64,000 nt of DNA from positions 78,152 to 142,151 of the forward strand of contig JASMMK010000019.1 in assembly GCA_030748215.1 (NCBI GenBank), in the 5' to 3' direction. The position numbers and the translations under genes are program-made. The notes under the pieces are model-generated. The model was not told where the DNA came from. It made no database searches and saw nothing but the letters and a program-made list of their open reading frames with translations. The stretch comes from Candidatus Scalindua sp. Lineage in GTDB: Bacteria; Planctomycetota; Brocadiia; Brocadiales; Scalinduaceae. This document shows positions 19,503 through 28,905 of this stretch, piece by piece (within the stretch, counting starts at the first letter, position 1; every line of letters begins with the position of its first letter).

Positions 19503-20965
19503 ACCTTAAATTCTGTACTTACTCCAAGTAGTTTTTTAAATCTTCTCAGCAAGGGCCTTGCAACCTCTGAGATATACTCGGTCACCTGTTTAGGTGCTCT
19601 GCCAATAAAGTTCTTCGGCTTTAGAATATCATCTAACCTGTCTTTGATTATCGAAAAGTCCTCATCCTTTTTGACTCGCTCAATAAAATCATTATCAGCA
19701 CCCTCTTCTTTGACAAGTGTAATGGTCTCCATAGAATATTTACGTATTTTCTCATGGAGGTTCTGTCTGTTACCACCCGCTTTAACCGCTTCCATCAATA
19801 TGCTTTCTGAGGCTAAAAACGGCAACTCTTCATTGACGTGCTTCTCTATCACCTTAGGATAGACACTTAGATCCCTGACAACCCCGAGAACGATGTTAAG
19901 CATTGCATCCGTTGCAACAAACATTTCCGGCAGTACCAGTCGCCTGTTTGCAGAATCGTCCAGCGTTCTCTCAAACCACTGTACACTGCTCGTAATATCA
20001 GTATTCAAACCGTTACAGATTATATAACGGGCTAGAGCCGCCACCCTTTCACTACGCATTGGATTTCGTTTATACGGCATGGCAGAAGAGCCTATCTGCT
20101 TCTTCCCAAACGGTTCTTCGATCTCTTTCAGATTATGCAGAAGCCTGAGATCATTTGAGAACTTATGCGCCGATTGAGCAATACCGGACAAGACATCTGA
20201 AATCTGGCTGTCTAGCTTTCGAGTGTAGACCTGACCGGCAACTGGAAGGATCTTATCGAATCCCATTTTTTTGGATACCTGTTGATCAAGCAGCTTCACC
20301 TTTTTTTCATCTCTGTTGAAAAGGGCCATGAAACTGTTTTGCGTGCCTATCGTACCTTTGGCACCTCTGAATCTTAAATTCTCAATCCTGCTCTCCAGGT
20401 CTTCTATATCAATAACAAAGTCCTGCATCCAGAGACACGCCCTTTTTCCGACGGTAGTAAGCTGGGCCGGTTGATAGTGAGTATATCCTAACGTAATCAA
20501 GCCTTTATACTCTCTGGCAAACACAGCCAATGCATCTACGATATTAACCAGTTTCTTTAACAGGATATTCATTCCACTTTTCATGAGAATCAAATCCGCA
20601 TTATCCTGTACAAATGCACTCGTTGCTCCCAGATGAATTATCGGACTTGCGGCAGGACACTGATCACCAAAGGCGTGAACATGTGCCATTACATCATGCT
20701 TCACCCTGAGTTCGTGCTTCCTGGCTGCATCAAAATTTATGTTGTCCTGGAATTTTTTCATTTCATCAATCTGCTTCATAGAAATTGCTTTAACTCCAAG
20801 AGTTTTTTCTGTTTCCGCCAATGCGATCCAAAGCCTTCTCCAGGTACTATATTTCAATTGGTCTGAAAAATTGTAGCTCATCTCTTCACTCGCATATCTC
20901 TCAGCAAGCGGACTTTGGTACTTGTCGTATTTTTTACTCATCGTTTTTTTGGTTTTTTTCTTCAT
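19499..20965 (-). CDS. purB: Adenylosuccinate lyase
   Basis: Acts twice in purine synthesis, on SAICAR and on adenylosuccinate. The fumarase-superfamily signature is GSSAMPYKRNPMRSE. At 488 residues, with KGTIGTQNSF, AGQVYTRKLD and LKEIEEPFGK, it resembles the longer animal-type ADSL form more than the short Bacillus or E. coli PurB forms. It starts an operon with thiE and hisI. Confidence 0.95.
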   Translation of the reverse strand: MKKKTKKTMSKKYDKYQSPLAERYASEEMSYNFSDQLKYSTWRRLWIALAETEKTLGVKAISMKQIDEMKKFQDNINFDAARKHELRVKHDVMAHVHAFGDQCPAASPIIHLGATSAFVQDNADLILMKSGMNILLKKLVNIVDALAVFAREYKGLITLGYTHYQPAQLTTVGKRACLWMQDFVIDIEDLESRIENLRFRGAKGTIGTQNSFMALFNRDEKKVKLLDQQVSKKMGFDKILPVAGQVYTRKLDSQISDVLSGIAQSAHKFSNDLRLLHNLKEIEEPFGKKQIGSSAMPYKRNPMRSERVAALARYIICNGLNTDITSSVQWFERTLDDSANRRLVLPEMFVATDAMLNIVLGVVRDLSVYPKVIEKHVNEELPFLASESILMEAVKAGGNRQNLHEKIRKYSMETITLVKEEGADNDFIERVKKDEDFSIIKDRLDDILKPKNFIGRAPKQVTEYISEVARPLLRRFKKLLGVSTEFKV

Positions 20966-21028
20966 CCTATACCCGATCCCGGTTAAAGTGATATTGACTT
21001 GTCAGACACTATTTAAATTGAAAAGAAA

Positions 21029-21062
21029 AAAGATGCCATCTTTATACAAAGATGGCATCTTT
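21029..21062 (-). terminator. Rho-independent terminator of groEL
   Basis: AAAGATGCCATCTTT (21029-21043) and AAAGATGGCATCTTT (21048-21062) form a 15-bp perfect stem with a 4-base loop. On the minus strand a T-rich tail (TTTTCTTTTC) follows. It lies 57 bases after the groEL stop. Confidence 0.88.
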
Positions 21063-21118
21063 ATAATATGAAACCTCTTACTGTTTTTCAACATCTACTT
21101 ATTTGATTAATTACTTTT

Positions 21119-22708
21119 TTATTCCTTCTCAAGAGCATCACTGACAATTGCATTGGTTGTCAACAGTAACCCTGCAATACTTGCCGCATTTTGAAGTGCA
21201 GTTTTAACTACCTTTGCCGGATCGATAACGCCTGCCTTAACCAGATCAGTATACTTCTCTCTGGCAACATCAAATCCTTCATTCCCTTCCATCTCTTTTA
21301 CCTTCTGAACGACTAAAACTCCGTTCAGACCTGCATTATCAGCAATTTGTCTAAGTGGAGCTTCAAGTGTTTTACGGATGATGTTTACTCCAATCTTTTC
21401 ATCTTCATCAAGTTCCGCATCTACCTTCTTCAAAGCTTTCTCTGACCTTAAAAGCGCAACGCCTCCTCCGGGCAAAATCCCTTCCTGAGCAGCAGCCTTG
21501 GTAGCATGCATTGCATCCTCTAATCGAGCCTTCTTCTCCTTCATCTCTGCTTCAGTAGCAGCCCCAACACTTATCTTTGCTATTCCGCCGGCAAGTTTCG
21601 CAAGCCTTGCCTGCAATTTCTCTACATCATAATCTGAAGTAGAGTTTTCAATTTCATTTCTTATCTGCTGTACTCTGCCTTGAATCTCCTTTTTCGATCC
21701 ACTGCCTTCAATAATCATCGTACAATCCTTATCGATAATCACCTTCTTCGCTCCACCCAGATCTGACAGCTTAAGAGTGTCCAATCCTACTCCAAGATCT
21801 TCAAATATTGCATCAGCACCGGTTACTGCAGCGATATCACCAAGCATTGCCTTACGCTTATCTCCGAATTCAGGCGCTTTCACCACTGCACATTTCAATG
21901 TTCCGCGCATCTTATTAACCACGAGAGTTGTAAGCGCTTCACCTTCCAGATCCTCAGCAATAACCAATAACGGCTTACCGGATTGTGAAATTTTCTCCAA
22001 TAAGGGTAAAAGATCCTTTAATGCTGAAATCTTTTTCTCATAAACAAGGATGTACGGATCTTCGAAAACAACCTGCATCTTCTCTGTATCTGTAATAAAA
22101 TATGGAGACAGGTAGCCCTTGTCAAATTGCATTCCCTCAACAAGCTCCACCGTAGTTTCCAAACCCTGTCCCTCTTCAACTGCTATGACGCCATCACTGC
22201 CGGCTCGCTCCATGGCATTTGATATCTGTTTCCCAATCTCAGAGTCATTATTAGCCGCAATAGTACCTACCTGCTCGATCTCCTTCTTTCCGGAAACCCC
22301 GATGCTCATTTTAACGAGTTCTGTGGTTATCGCCTCCACGGCTTTCTCAATACCTTTTTTAATTCCAACCGGATTCGCCCCGGCGACAAGACTTTTCAGC
22401 CCTTCAGTATATATTGATTCTGACAATACCGTTGCAGTTGTTGTTCCGTCACCGGCAATGTCATTCGTCTTAGACGCGACTTCTTTTACCAGCTGCGCAC
22501 CTATGTTCTCATACGCATCTTCAAACTCCAACTCATTTGCAACAGTAACACCATCTTTTGTTATCGTCGGAGAACCAAAACTTTTTTCAATGATCACATT
22601 TCTGCCCTTTGGACCCATGGTTACTTTGACAGCATTTGCCAACTTATTTATTCCATCTTTTATAGCCATACCCGCTTCGTGGCCACACAGTACTTTTTTA
22701 CCAGCCAT
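21119..22708 (-). CDS. groL: Chaperonin GroEL
   Basis: 60-kDa chaperonin. Family motifs: [21 protein letters not shown] and [17 protein letters not shown]. At 529 residues it stops at IVSDALEKE, so it lacks the flexible Gly-Gly-Met tail of the usual GroEL. The tail is missing cleanly, without a visible frameshift. The gene follows groES by 13 bp. No CIRCE element was found before groES. Confidence 0.97.
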   Translation of the reverse strand: MAGKKVLCGHEAGMAIKDGINKLANAVKVTMGPKGRNVIIEKSFGSPTITKDGVTVANELEFEDAYENIGAQLVKEVASKTNDIAGDGTTTATVLSESIYTEGLKSLVAGANPVGIKKGIEKAVEAITTELVKMSIGVSGKKEIEQVGTIAANNDSEIGKQISNAMERAGSDGVIAVEEGQGLETTVELVEGMQFDKGYLSPYFITDTEKMQVVFEDPYILVYEKKISALKDLLPLLEKISQSGKPLLVIAEDLEGEALTTLVVNKMRGTLKCAVVKAPEFGDKRKAMLGDIAAVTGADAIFEDLGVGLDTLKLSDLGGAKKVIIDKDCTMIIEGSGSKKEIQGRVQQIRNEIENSTSDYDVEKLQARLAKLAGGIAKISVGAATEAEMKEKKARLEDAMHATKAAAQEGILPGGGVALLRSEKALKKVDAELDEDEKIGVNIIRKTLEAPLRQIADNAGLNGVLVVQKVKEMEGNEGFDVAREKYTDLVKAGVIDPAKVVKTALQNAASIAGLLLTTNAIVSDALEKE

Positions 22709-22721
22709 TCTGTTCTCCTAA

Positions 22722-23009
22722 CTATTCAATTATTGCAAGAATATCATCTTCAGCCATTAACAGGTACTCTTCACCATCAATATCAATCTCAGTTCCCGCG
22801 TAAGATGTAAATACAACTCTGTCCCCTTTTTTAACCTGAAACTTTGCCCTTGTGCCACTGTCCAGCAACTTTCCATCACCAAGAGCAATTATCTTTCCCT
22901 CTTTTGGTTTTTCTTTAGCTGCATCAGGTAATACGATACCTCCGGCAGATTTTTCTGCTGCATCAAATCTTTTAACTAAAATTTTTTCTCCTAATGGTTT
23001 TGTCTTCAT
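22722..23009 (-). CDS. groS: Co-chaperonin GroES
   Basis: Seven-subunit lid of GroEL, 95 residues. Conserved pieces are KPLGEKILVKR, the mobile loop AAEKSAGGIVLPDAA, and VFTSYAGTEIDIDGEEYLLM. It heads the groES-groEL operon. Its upstream 40 bases hold no inverted repeat of the HrcA type. Confidence 0.97.
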   Translation of the reverse strand: MKTKPLGEKILVKRFDAAEKSAGGIVLPDAAKEKPKEGKIIALGDGKLLDSGTRAKFQVKKGDRVVFTSYAGTEIDIDGEEYLLMAEDDILAIIE

Positions 23010-23050
23010 TGCTTACTGTCCCCTTTCTAAGGATTGATTAACTTAACAAT

Positions 23051-23455
23051 TTATTTCCAATAGTACTTTTCGAGTGATTGTTCTACCGCGTACTTAATTA
23101 TCTCTTTTTTTATCGGCTTCGCTATTAAAGTGTATGCATCTGCCTCAATAGCCTCAAATTTTAAATCTTTAGAGGTATCCGCAGATACAAAAATACAGGG
23201 AATCTGGATATTCTTCTCTTCCTTGATAAATTCAAACGTTTCAAAACCACTAAAGTCCGGCATGTGCACATCCATAATCAACACATGCAACAATTCATGC
23301 TTTGCGATTTCAACGGCCTCCCTGCCACAACTAGCCAGGTATGTTGTATAACCTTCTGGTTCGAATATATCGTTCAGGCTGGAACGACAATTATCATCAT
23401 CGTCGGTTATTAAGATCTTGTAATCAGCCTTATCACGTTTTAACAGTGTCATCAT
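23051..23455 (-). CDS. Single-domain response regulator
   Basis: A 134-residue receiver (CheY-like) with no output domain. The acidic pair is in ITDDDDNC, the phosphoacceptor Asp is in VLIMDVHMPDFSG, and the conserved Lys is in IAKPIKKE. Two Met codons in a row make the start uncertain by one residue. No kinase is adjacent, so its partner is elsewhere. It lies just upstream of groES on the same strand, 41 bp away, which may be chance. Confidence 0.88.
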   Translation of the reverse strand: MMTLLKRDKADYKILITDDDDNCRSSLNDIFEPEGYTTYLASCGREAVEIAKHELLHVLIMDVHMPDFSGFETFEFIKEEKNIQIPCIFVSADTSKDLKFEAIEADAYTLIAKPIKKEIIKYAVEQSLEKYYWK

Positions 23456-23606
23456 GATATAGTTTTAATCTAAAATAATGTACTCGTAGTTAACAGCAAA
23501 CAAAATGCCAATAATATCTATATGATTAGAACAGATAATAAATACGTAAGTTATTGTAAAATAGCTGCTTGCAATCATGCAACAAGCAATATCAAAATAT
23601 CTATGC

Positions 23607-23659
23607 TGCCACAATGGCACACGAGGCAATTTTAAAAAAAATTTGCTGCCAATTTGGCA
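23607..23659. promoter_or_regulatory. Paired palindromes TGCCA-N3-TGGCA
   Basis: Two near-identical palindromes, TGCTGCCACAATGGCA (TGCCA at 23607-23611, TGGCA at 23615-23619) and TGCTGCCAATTTGGCA (23647-23651, 23655-23659). They start exactly 40 bp apart, about 150-200 bp upstream of the receiver gene and just after the decayed reductase gene. Operator sites are the simplest idea; no regulator is known. Confidence 0.4.
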
Positions 23660-23664
23660 TTTAT

Positions 23665-24364
23665 TTACTTACCTGCTGAATACATTTCACCACGCAGGTG
23701 AGGCAGTGTGAAGTTAAACTCACCCGCAAGCGTTATGGCGGCAGCGGCAGCAGCAAATTCTTTTGATGTCCCTATTTCCCATAAACTTGAGAACTTCTCT
23801 GGCTGTTGGACAAATCGGACCTTCTCTGTTTGAAGTGGTGCCTACCTCAAGATTAGGCAGTTCTACTCCGAATATTACCTCTTCTCCCCTGATTTCAACG
23901 TATACGTTTTCTGTGCAGGAAACATTATACGGACGCGGATTGACTTTAGTACCACGGTAGAGTGCAGGGATAATTTCCCCTCCCATTCCTGAGTAAACAA
24001 AACCGCCCTGTTCCTGCATAACACCCTGACGGTCAATCTCCATATACGACATCAATTTATCAATACCTGTCTTGCTCATTTTCTCGTAAGCCGGTATGGG
24101 TATTTTAACCTGTGCAGAGACATAACGTCCGCGACGGTTTCGTGGTAACGGCTTCAGGTCTCCATCAAAACCCATAGCGATGAGGCTCTGTATAAATCGA
24201 ACTCCCTTAGCATTGAACTCAGCATCAGGACTGCCCCTGGCAAATCCAACGGCAGCTGAAGTAACACCATGTCCCCTGGCATATTCAAATCTGGTACAAA
24301 AACAGATGTAGATAAAAAACTGCCCGTGATGTTGTCTTCTTACAAATTCAACCTCGTAAATTTC
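23665..24364 (-). pseudogene. HMG-CoA-reductase-like gene remnant, 5' truncated and frameshifted
   Basis: The minus strand encodes a chain resembling the C-terminal catalytic half of HMG-CoA reductase: GRYVSAQVKIPIP, then GVELPNLEVGTTS, then PTAREVLKFMG. The continuous frame breaks at a run of four T (plus strand 23761-23764). Removing one base restores the family's end, AAAAAITLAGEFNFTLPHLR, to a stop at 23665. Upstream, the frame is open only to about 24364, and a short stretch KFTRLN in another frame may be a further piece. The first half of the enzyme is missing. Assignment is by remote pattern, so moderate confidence only. Confidence 0.5.
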
Positions 24365-24384
24365 TCAAGGTTGACGGGCTCGTA

Positions 24385-24624
24385 ATGGTTAATTCGTATG
24401 AGGACGAAGTGATTGCGGAACAAGATGAAGCCCATACAGAGAATGAGAAGATTATAACGATTAATATTACTGTTAATGAAAGTGATGGGCCAAAACAGCC
24501 CCACCCAGCCCCTTTTCACTTTGTAAGAATGACTGACGGTGAAGAGCCATGGACCCATGTACATGCCACAGATCGTAGCGGAACAAGCGTCAATTATCCC
24601 ATCACTAAGATATCTTTTGCATAA
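24385..24624 (+). CDS. Small acidic hypothetical protein
   Basis: A 79-residue open frame with an acidic first half (NSYEDEVIAEQDEAHTENEK) and a His-rich second half (PHPAPFHFVRMTDGEEPWTH). The frame is open some 20 codons upstream of the ATG. No good Shine-Dalgarno sequence is visible. It lies 92 bp upstream of the histone gene on the same strand and could share its transcript. I do not recognise it. Confidence 0.4.
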   Translation: MVNSYEDEVIAEQDEAHTENEKIITINITVNESDGPKQPHPAPFHFVRMTDGEEPWTHVHATDRSGTSVNYPITKISFA

Positions 24625-24716
24625 GCACAAAAAAGAAGTTGAAGGACAATACTTTCAGCCGTACTGCACGCAGAACAAGAAATATTTTTTTATAAATTAA
24701 CTGGAGAGATAATATC

Positions 24717-24908
24717 ATGAGTGATTCTAAGGAAGTACTGGTAGTTACATCTGAACTTAAAAAATATATTCGTTCAACAGCATATATGAGCACTTCTGCC
24801 AACGTTGCACCAGCCTTGTCTGATACCATTCGTAATTTGTGTGATCAGGCTATTGAGAATGCAAAGGCAGACAAACGCAAGACCGTTATGGATAGAGACT
24901 TTTTTTAA
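24717..24908 (+). CDS. Bacterial histone (single histone fold)
   Basis: A 63-residue protein matching the minimal histone fold. It shows a short first helix (SELKKYIRS), a long central helix (APALSDTIRNLCDQAIENAKA) and a third short helix starting MDRDF. The RKT...D set, R54-K55-T56 and D61, has the same spacing as R52, T54 and D59 of the archaeal histone HMfB, where the Arg and Asp form a salt bridge and the Thr loop binds DNA. The closest families I recall are the bacterial histones of Bdellovibrio (Bd0055) and Leptospira, which begin with a similar EVLVVTSKVK. A good ribosome site (GGAGAG) lies 9 bases upstream, and a strong terminator follows. It probably binds or coats DNA in the nucleoid. 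Confidence 0.85.
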   Translation: MSDSKEVLVVTSELKKYIRSTAYMSTSANVAPALSDTIRNLCDQAIENAKADKRKTVMDRDFF

Positions 24909-24926
24909 GGTCTAGTGTCTAAATAC

Positions 24927-24962
24927 AAATGGGAAACCTGATTTCAATCAGGTTTCCCATTT
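24927..24962 (+). terminator. Strong hairpin after the histone gene
   Basis: AAATGGGAAACCTGATT and AATCAGGTTTCCCATTT form a 17-bp perfect stem with a 2-base nominal loop, 19 bases after the histone stop. Monocistronic or two-gene transcription of the histone is implied. Confidence 0.85.
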
Positions 24963-25012
24963 AAAATGAATCAATTCATGGGTCTATAGAATAGACTCCA
25001 TATTAGTTACAT

Positions 25013-25432
25013 TTAGAAATATCTTTTCAGCAACCCTTCAAGAGCCTTTGCATGACGAGCTTCATCTTGTGAAGACTCATCAAAGAAATTTCCCGCTTCT
25101 TCCACACCGGCCTCCTTAGCCTTGACAGATGCATTTTTCTTACCTTTGTTAGCACCTTGTTCGCCTGATAGCATTTTCTCCAGATTTTCTTTTGTAGATG
25201 TACTTATTTTGCCGTTCAGCTCCGCAAAGCGCGCTGCATGCCATGCTTCATCCATTGCAAGTGATTTCAGAACTTCCGCTACCTCCGAAAATCCTTCCCT
25301 TTGCGCCTGTCGAGACATTGCCAGATACAAACCTACCTCAGCAGTCTCACCCTGAAAATTCGCATTTACCGCGTCCTCTACTACACTTCCTTTAGCACTA
25401 CCAATAGTATTTTCATTAACTAAATCTGCCAT
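25013..25432 (-). CDS. Rubrerythrin-like ferritin-fold diiron protein
   Basis: A 139-residue four-helix protein with two ExxH-type iron motifs ([10 protein letters not shown] and [10 protein letters not shown]) and extra glutamates ([10 protein letters not shown] and FDESSQD). It lacks the rubredoxin iron-finger of full rubrerythrin. A likely role is peroxide removal, with electrons supplied by a separate protein. A Lys/Ala-rich linker ([17 protein letters not shown]) separates the helix pairs. Confidence 0.85.
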   Translation of the reverse strand: MADLVNENTIGSAKGSVVEDAVNANFQGETAEVGLYLAMSRQAQREGFSEVAEVLKSLAMDEAWHAARFAELNGKISTSTKENLEKMLSGEQGANKGKKNASVKAKEAGVEEAGNFFDESSQDEARHAKALEGLLKRYF

Positions 25433-25583
25433 CTTTAAATTGTCTCCTAAAGTAAAGGTCTAAAATTATAGCATCGGTCATCAGTATCAAAAGACCAACC
25501 TTCAATCAATAATCATTACAGATTGAGAGAAATTATCATATTTTATTCCGTAAGTCAATAAGCGAATAATCTATTTCAAATAC

Positions 25584-26111
25584 CTAAGGATATACAGCAT
25601 CGCCTCTCTCCTCTTCAGGCCTGCAATCCCATGTGGACCATGGCGTCCAATACACGCACTTCCTTCCATCATTAAGCCAGAACACATTCCCTTTTCGCTT
25701 GCGAACACAACCCTGTTTGCCAAAAGTCCTCGAATGCACCTCCTCTATATCAGCCTCCAGAAGAAAGTCTATCTGATGCCACTCAAATGGTGTTTTGTCC
25801 ACAATCTCCCATAGCTCAATATCTGCCATAGTAAGATCTTTTGCCTCGTATTTACTCTTTTCAACCGAGATGTTGTACTTAATGTTGTTTTCTACTTCAA
25901 TCACTTCCACTTCCGGCATGCCGGACTCAACATCTTTCGCTGTATCCTTTTTATTTAGATTATTTGGGTTATTTGGACCTTTGTCCTGGTAGAGATTGAA
26001 TACATCTGTATGTTGCGCATGAACGCTTTTCATTATTAAGCCATCAACACTCGCAAGAAAAACAGAGACAGCCAGAACTATTGTGACTTTTATTATACCT
26101 TTCATTAACAA
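25584..26111 (-). CDS. Secreted hypothetical protein
   Basis: A 175-residue protein with an N-terminal signal peptide (IIKVTIVLAVSVFLASVDG, cleavage likely near VHAQHT). A possible start is M3, with MKGII. The mature part is soluble and acidic, with a C-terminal cysteine and aromatic patch (GRKCVYWTPWSTWDCRPEEE). I do not recognise the family. It is monocistronic on the minus strand. Confidence 0.65.
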   Translation of the reverse strand: MLMKGIIKVTIVLAVSVFLASVDGLIMKSVHAQHTDVFNLYQDKGPNNPNNLNKKDTAKDVESGMPEVEVIEVENNIKYNISVEKSKYEAKDLTMADIELWEIVDKTPFEWHQIDFLLEADIEEVHSRTFGKQGCVRKRKGNVFWLNDGRKCVYWTPWSTWDCRPEEERGDAVYP

Positions 26112-26246
26112 CTCCTTTCATTCAGTTTGAGTATACTGCTGTTTATTTCAGATCAGAGAGACCTATCATATGCAAATAGCAGAGATTTTACCACAGTAAA
26201 TCGTAAATTCCTCACACGATGCGTAAAAGATATTATTATTCAGTAT

Positions 26247-27038
26247 CTAGCCCTTCCCCATCAGATCAAAGACTTCATCTATTGATGAACATTTTACCGG
26301 ATATTCTATCTCGTCTCTCTTGATTATTACGATATCAATTTCTGCCTCACTTGCAGACTGAATCTTTTCAGGGACACCCCCTGTCTTGCCACTATCTTTT
26401 GTAACCACAACATCAATTTTATATTGGTTGTATATCGCCGTATTAAGCTCTATTGTAAAAGGTCCCTGGAGGGCAAGAACATTTGACGGTTTGATCCCCA
26501 TGTTTACACACTGTTCAATATGTGCCGGCATAGGCAGGATCCTGACAAATATCTCTTTTTCATCTTTTAGCTTTACAAACTTTTCAGCGGCTGAAAAACC
26601 GGTTGTCAACAAAATCCTCTTTCTGTCAGATTTACTGCACCAACTTACCGCTTCATCCATGTCCTCAACAAGGTGTACGTACCCCAGTTTGTCTGTATCG
26701 GATTTACCAATATCACCACCTTCAGTAACCGAAGTAGATCTCTGAAACCTGATGTACTTAATACTGCTCTCTTCACTTGCCTTTATTGCGTTAAGAGATG
26801 CCTGGGTTGCGTATGGATGAGTCGCATCTATCAGGGTATCAATGTTTTTGTTTCGTATAAGTTCAGACAGTTCATTTGTGTCAAGCCTTCCCTGGATACA
26901 TAAATGGCCCAAACCTTTTTTTTTATATATTTCTCGCCCATATTCAGTAGCGACTGTCGTAACAACATCTTCTCCTTTATCATTCAGTCTTTCAACTATC
27001 TCTCTGCCTTCTTCAGTACCTGACATTACCAATATCAA
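26247..27038 (-). CDS. cobK: Precorrin-6A reductase
   Basis: NADPH-dependent reduction of the corrin ring in cobalamin synthesis. Family features are the N-terminal ILVMSGTEEGREI, the IDATHPYATQASLNAIKA segment, LLTTGFSAAEKF and the closing VVTKDSGKTGGVPEK. The start overlaps cobJ by 4 bp. It could be the CbiJ form, as CbiJ and CobK share the fold. Confidence 0.92.
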   Translation of the reverse strand: MILVMSGTEEGREIVERLNDKGEDVVTTVATEYGREIYKKKGLGHLCIQGRLDTNELSELIRNKNIDTLIDATHPYATQASLNAIKASEESSIKYIRFQRSTSVTEGGDIGKSDTDKLGYVHLVEDMDEAVSWCSKSDRKRILLTTGFSAAEKFVKLKDEKEIFVRILPMPAHIEQCVNMGIKPSNVLALQGPFTIELNTAIYNQYKIDVVVTKDSGKTGGVPEKIQSASEAEIDIVIIKRDEIEYPVKCSSIDEVFDLMGKG

Positions 27039-27751
27039 ACTTTGTAACCTCTCTTTGTCACCATATAATTATCATAAACAAATGTTGTTGAATTCCCGAC
27101 TATCAATATTGTCGTCATATCTATCGGATGTCCCAGCACTTCACCAAGATTAGTGATTGTTACATTTTGTTTTTTACGCATGGCACTTTTTACAATGCCG
27201 ACAGGTGTATCAGGCGGCTTTCTGCTTAACAGTATCTCAATCGTCTTCTCAATCTGCCATTTCCTCTCTGAGCTTTTAGGATTATAAAGTACAACTACAA
27301 AATCTCCTTCTGCCGCAAGAGTTACCCTTTTCTCAATAACCTCCCAGGGAGTAAGAAGATCACTCAGGCTTATGGTAACGTGATCATGCATTAATGGAGC
27401 GCCCAAAAGTGCTGCCGCCGCATTCTCTGATGGAATACCCGGTACGATTTCAACAGGAATTTTCTGATCGGCATTTTTTGCAACCTCTAATACCAGGCCG
27501 GCCATTCCAAACACACCCGGATCTCCGCTGCTTATTACAGAAACAACTTTTCCCGCTTCTGCTTTTTCAATAGCCAGGAAAGCGCGATCAATCTCCGCAC
27601 GCATTCCCGAGTTAATCACCTCTTTGCCTTCAACCAGTTCTTTTATCAGATTAATATATGTCCTATAGCCAATAACGCAGTCAGAACCTTTTATTACTTC
27701 AACAGCCCTGATGCTCATATTTTCCATGTTACCGGGACCAATCCCTACCAC
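27035..27751 (-). CDS. cobJ: Precorrin-3B C17-methyltransferase
   Basis: SAM-dependent ring-contraction enzyme (CobJ/CbiH). VGIGPGNMENMS, SSGDPGVFGMAGLVLE and the IPSENAAAALLGAPLMHD segment are diagnostic of the tetrapyrrole methylase family. The start is GTG 27751, with AGGAAAA just upstream, which places it inside the end of cbiG with a 7-bp overlap. Neighbours are cbiG and cobK, so the three act in consecutive stages of the corrin pathway. Confidence 0.92.
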   Translation of the reverse strand: MVGIGPGNMENMSIRAVEVIKGSDCVIGYRTYINLIKELVEGKEVINSGMRAEIDRAFLAIEKAEAGKVVSVISSGDPGVFGMAGLVLEVAKNADQKIPVEIVPGIPSENAAAALLGAPLMHDHVTISLSDLLTPWEVIEKRVTLAAEGDFVVVLYNPKSSERKWQIEKTIEILLSRKPPDTPVGIVKSAMRKKQNVTITNLGEVLGHPIDMTTILIVGNSTTFVYDNYMVTKRGYKV

Positions 27752-28530
27752 GAAAAGTTTTCCTGCGCTATTGCTACCGTTATTCCCGGATATTTCTGCC
27801 TCTTCAGTATTAATTTTGTCTTCCTCCCAGAGATAAGGGCTGCCGGTTCAGCAACACCCCCCACTCCAATCTTCTCTATTACAAAATCTGATTTAGAATA
27901 ATCTTTCGCGCAACTATCGATCTCCGGCCTCGATACTACACGCAACGGAATTCCAAGCTCCTCCAGTGCACGTATCAGGCCGGTTTCATCAGCTTTCAAG
28001 TCTACAGTACCTGCCAGTCGCACCCTGTCAATAGACACCTCAGCGCTTGCGAGAGCACTATTAATTGCCTCCTTAACCTCATCACTCCCTATGCCACGTT
28101 TACAACCTATACCAATTATAAGATCCTTCTGTGCCTCTGTCCCTGTTGTAATAACGGCATCTGTGTGAAGGATCTTCGCAACGTTATGTGCTAAATTATT
28201 TGCACCACCCTCATGCCCGGAAAGGAGGCTGATAACAAATCGACCCATATCGTCAACCACTACCACTGCCGGGTCAGTATATTTATCCGTAATATGCGGG
28301 GCAATTGTACGCACTACGATACCTGATGCCATGATGAAGATAAACCCATCATAACGAGAAAACAGTTCACCAACCTGATCACCAAATTTCTTTGAATAGT
28401 AAGTTGCTTTCAGCGCTTTCAGCTCAAATTTCTGAGGTAAAAAAACCGTTACTTCGTCGTCAAGTTTCTCCTTAATGCGTTTAGCTACATTAATTCCATC
28501 ATCAGTTATAGCGATTAATGCAAGGTTCAT
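27745..28530 (-). CDS. cbiG: Cobalt-precorrin-5A hydrolase
   Basis: Opens the delta-lactone of cobalt-precorrin-5A. The family motifs are IMASGIVVRTIAPH, FVISLLSGHEGGANNLA and IGCKRGIGSDEV. CbiG is typical of the anaerobic, early cobalt-insertion route. Together with cobJ and cobK it forms a tight operon. No cobalamin riboswitch pattern was found upstream. Confidence 0.92.
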   Translation of the reverse strand: MNLALIAITDDGINVAKRIKEKLDDEVTVFLPQKFELKALKATYYSKKFGDQVGELFSRYDGFIFIMASGIVVRTIAPHITDKYTDPAVVVVDDMGRFVISLLSGHEGGANNLAHNVAKILHTDAVITTGTEAQKDLIIGIGCKRGIGSDEVKEAINSALASAEVSIDRVRLAGTVDLKADETGLIRALEELGIPLRVVSRPEIDSCAKDYSKSDFVIEKIGVGGVAEPAALISGRKTKLILKRQKYPGITVAIAQENFSW

Positions 28531-28905
28531 ATTTGTAAATACCCCAATTCACATATCTCTTGACGCGTGTATAGATGTCCACAGAATACATTATATTACG
28601 GTTATAATTAAGGGTGTCAACTAAAAGTCATTATTACAAACCATTAAATATATTGATCACATTCTAAGGTAATAATTGACTTATTTTGGGGATTTATTGT
28701 TGTAAAACTGGGTCATATTTCCCAAAATGAGAATAACAATATTTTCCCCCTTTTAAACTATATCACATAAGCCTCATCGTATTAACATGTTACATATATA
28801 ACCCCACAAACTACTGTATTGGCACCTTAATTGCTTACTTTATATACGTAAAAAAACAATAAAATAAAACTTAGATCAACATAACACTAATTAAAGGAAG
28901 AAAAA
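28531..28905. other. Divergent intergenic region between cbiG and the PilZ gene
   Basis: AT-rich DNA with likely promoters both ways. An imperfect inverted repeat (ATTTTGGGGA near 28683 and TTTCCCAAAAT near 28717) could be a binding site. I see no conserved riboswitch boxes and no gene. Confidence 0.35.

Noticed and set aside
23010..23050. CIRCE element before groES
   Set aside because: No TTAGCACTC-N9-GAGTGCTAA type repeat is present.
23600..23625. Sigma-54 promoter (TGGCAC followed by GCAA)
   Set aside because: GG to GC spacing is wrong for the -24/-12 consensus.
24340..24630. Minus-strand frame opposite the small acidic gene
   Set aside because: Only its last residues (KFTRLN) may be reductase remnant; the rest has no coding character.
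28531..28905. Cobalamin riboswitch before cbiG
   Set aside because: No B12-box-like GCCACTG motif or expected fold could be seen.
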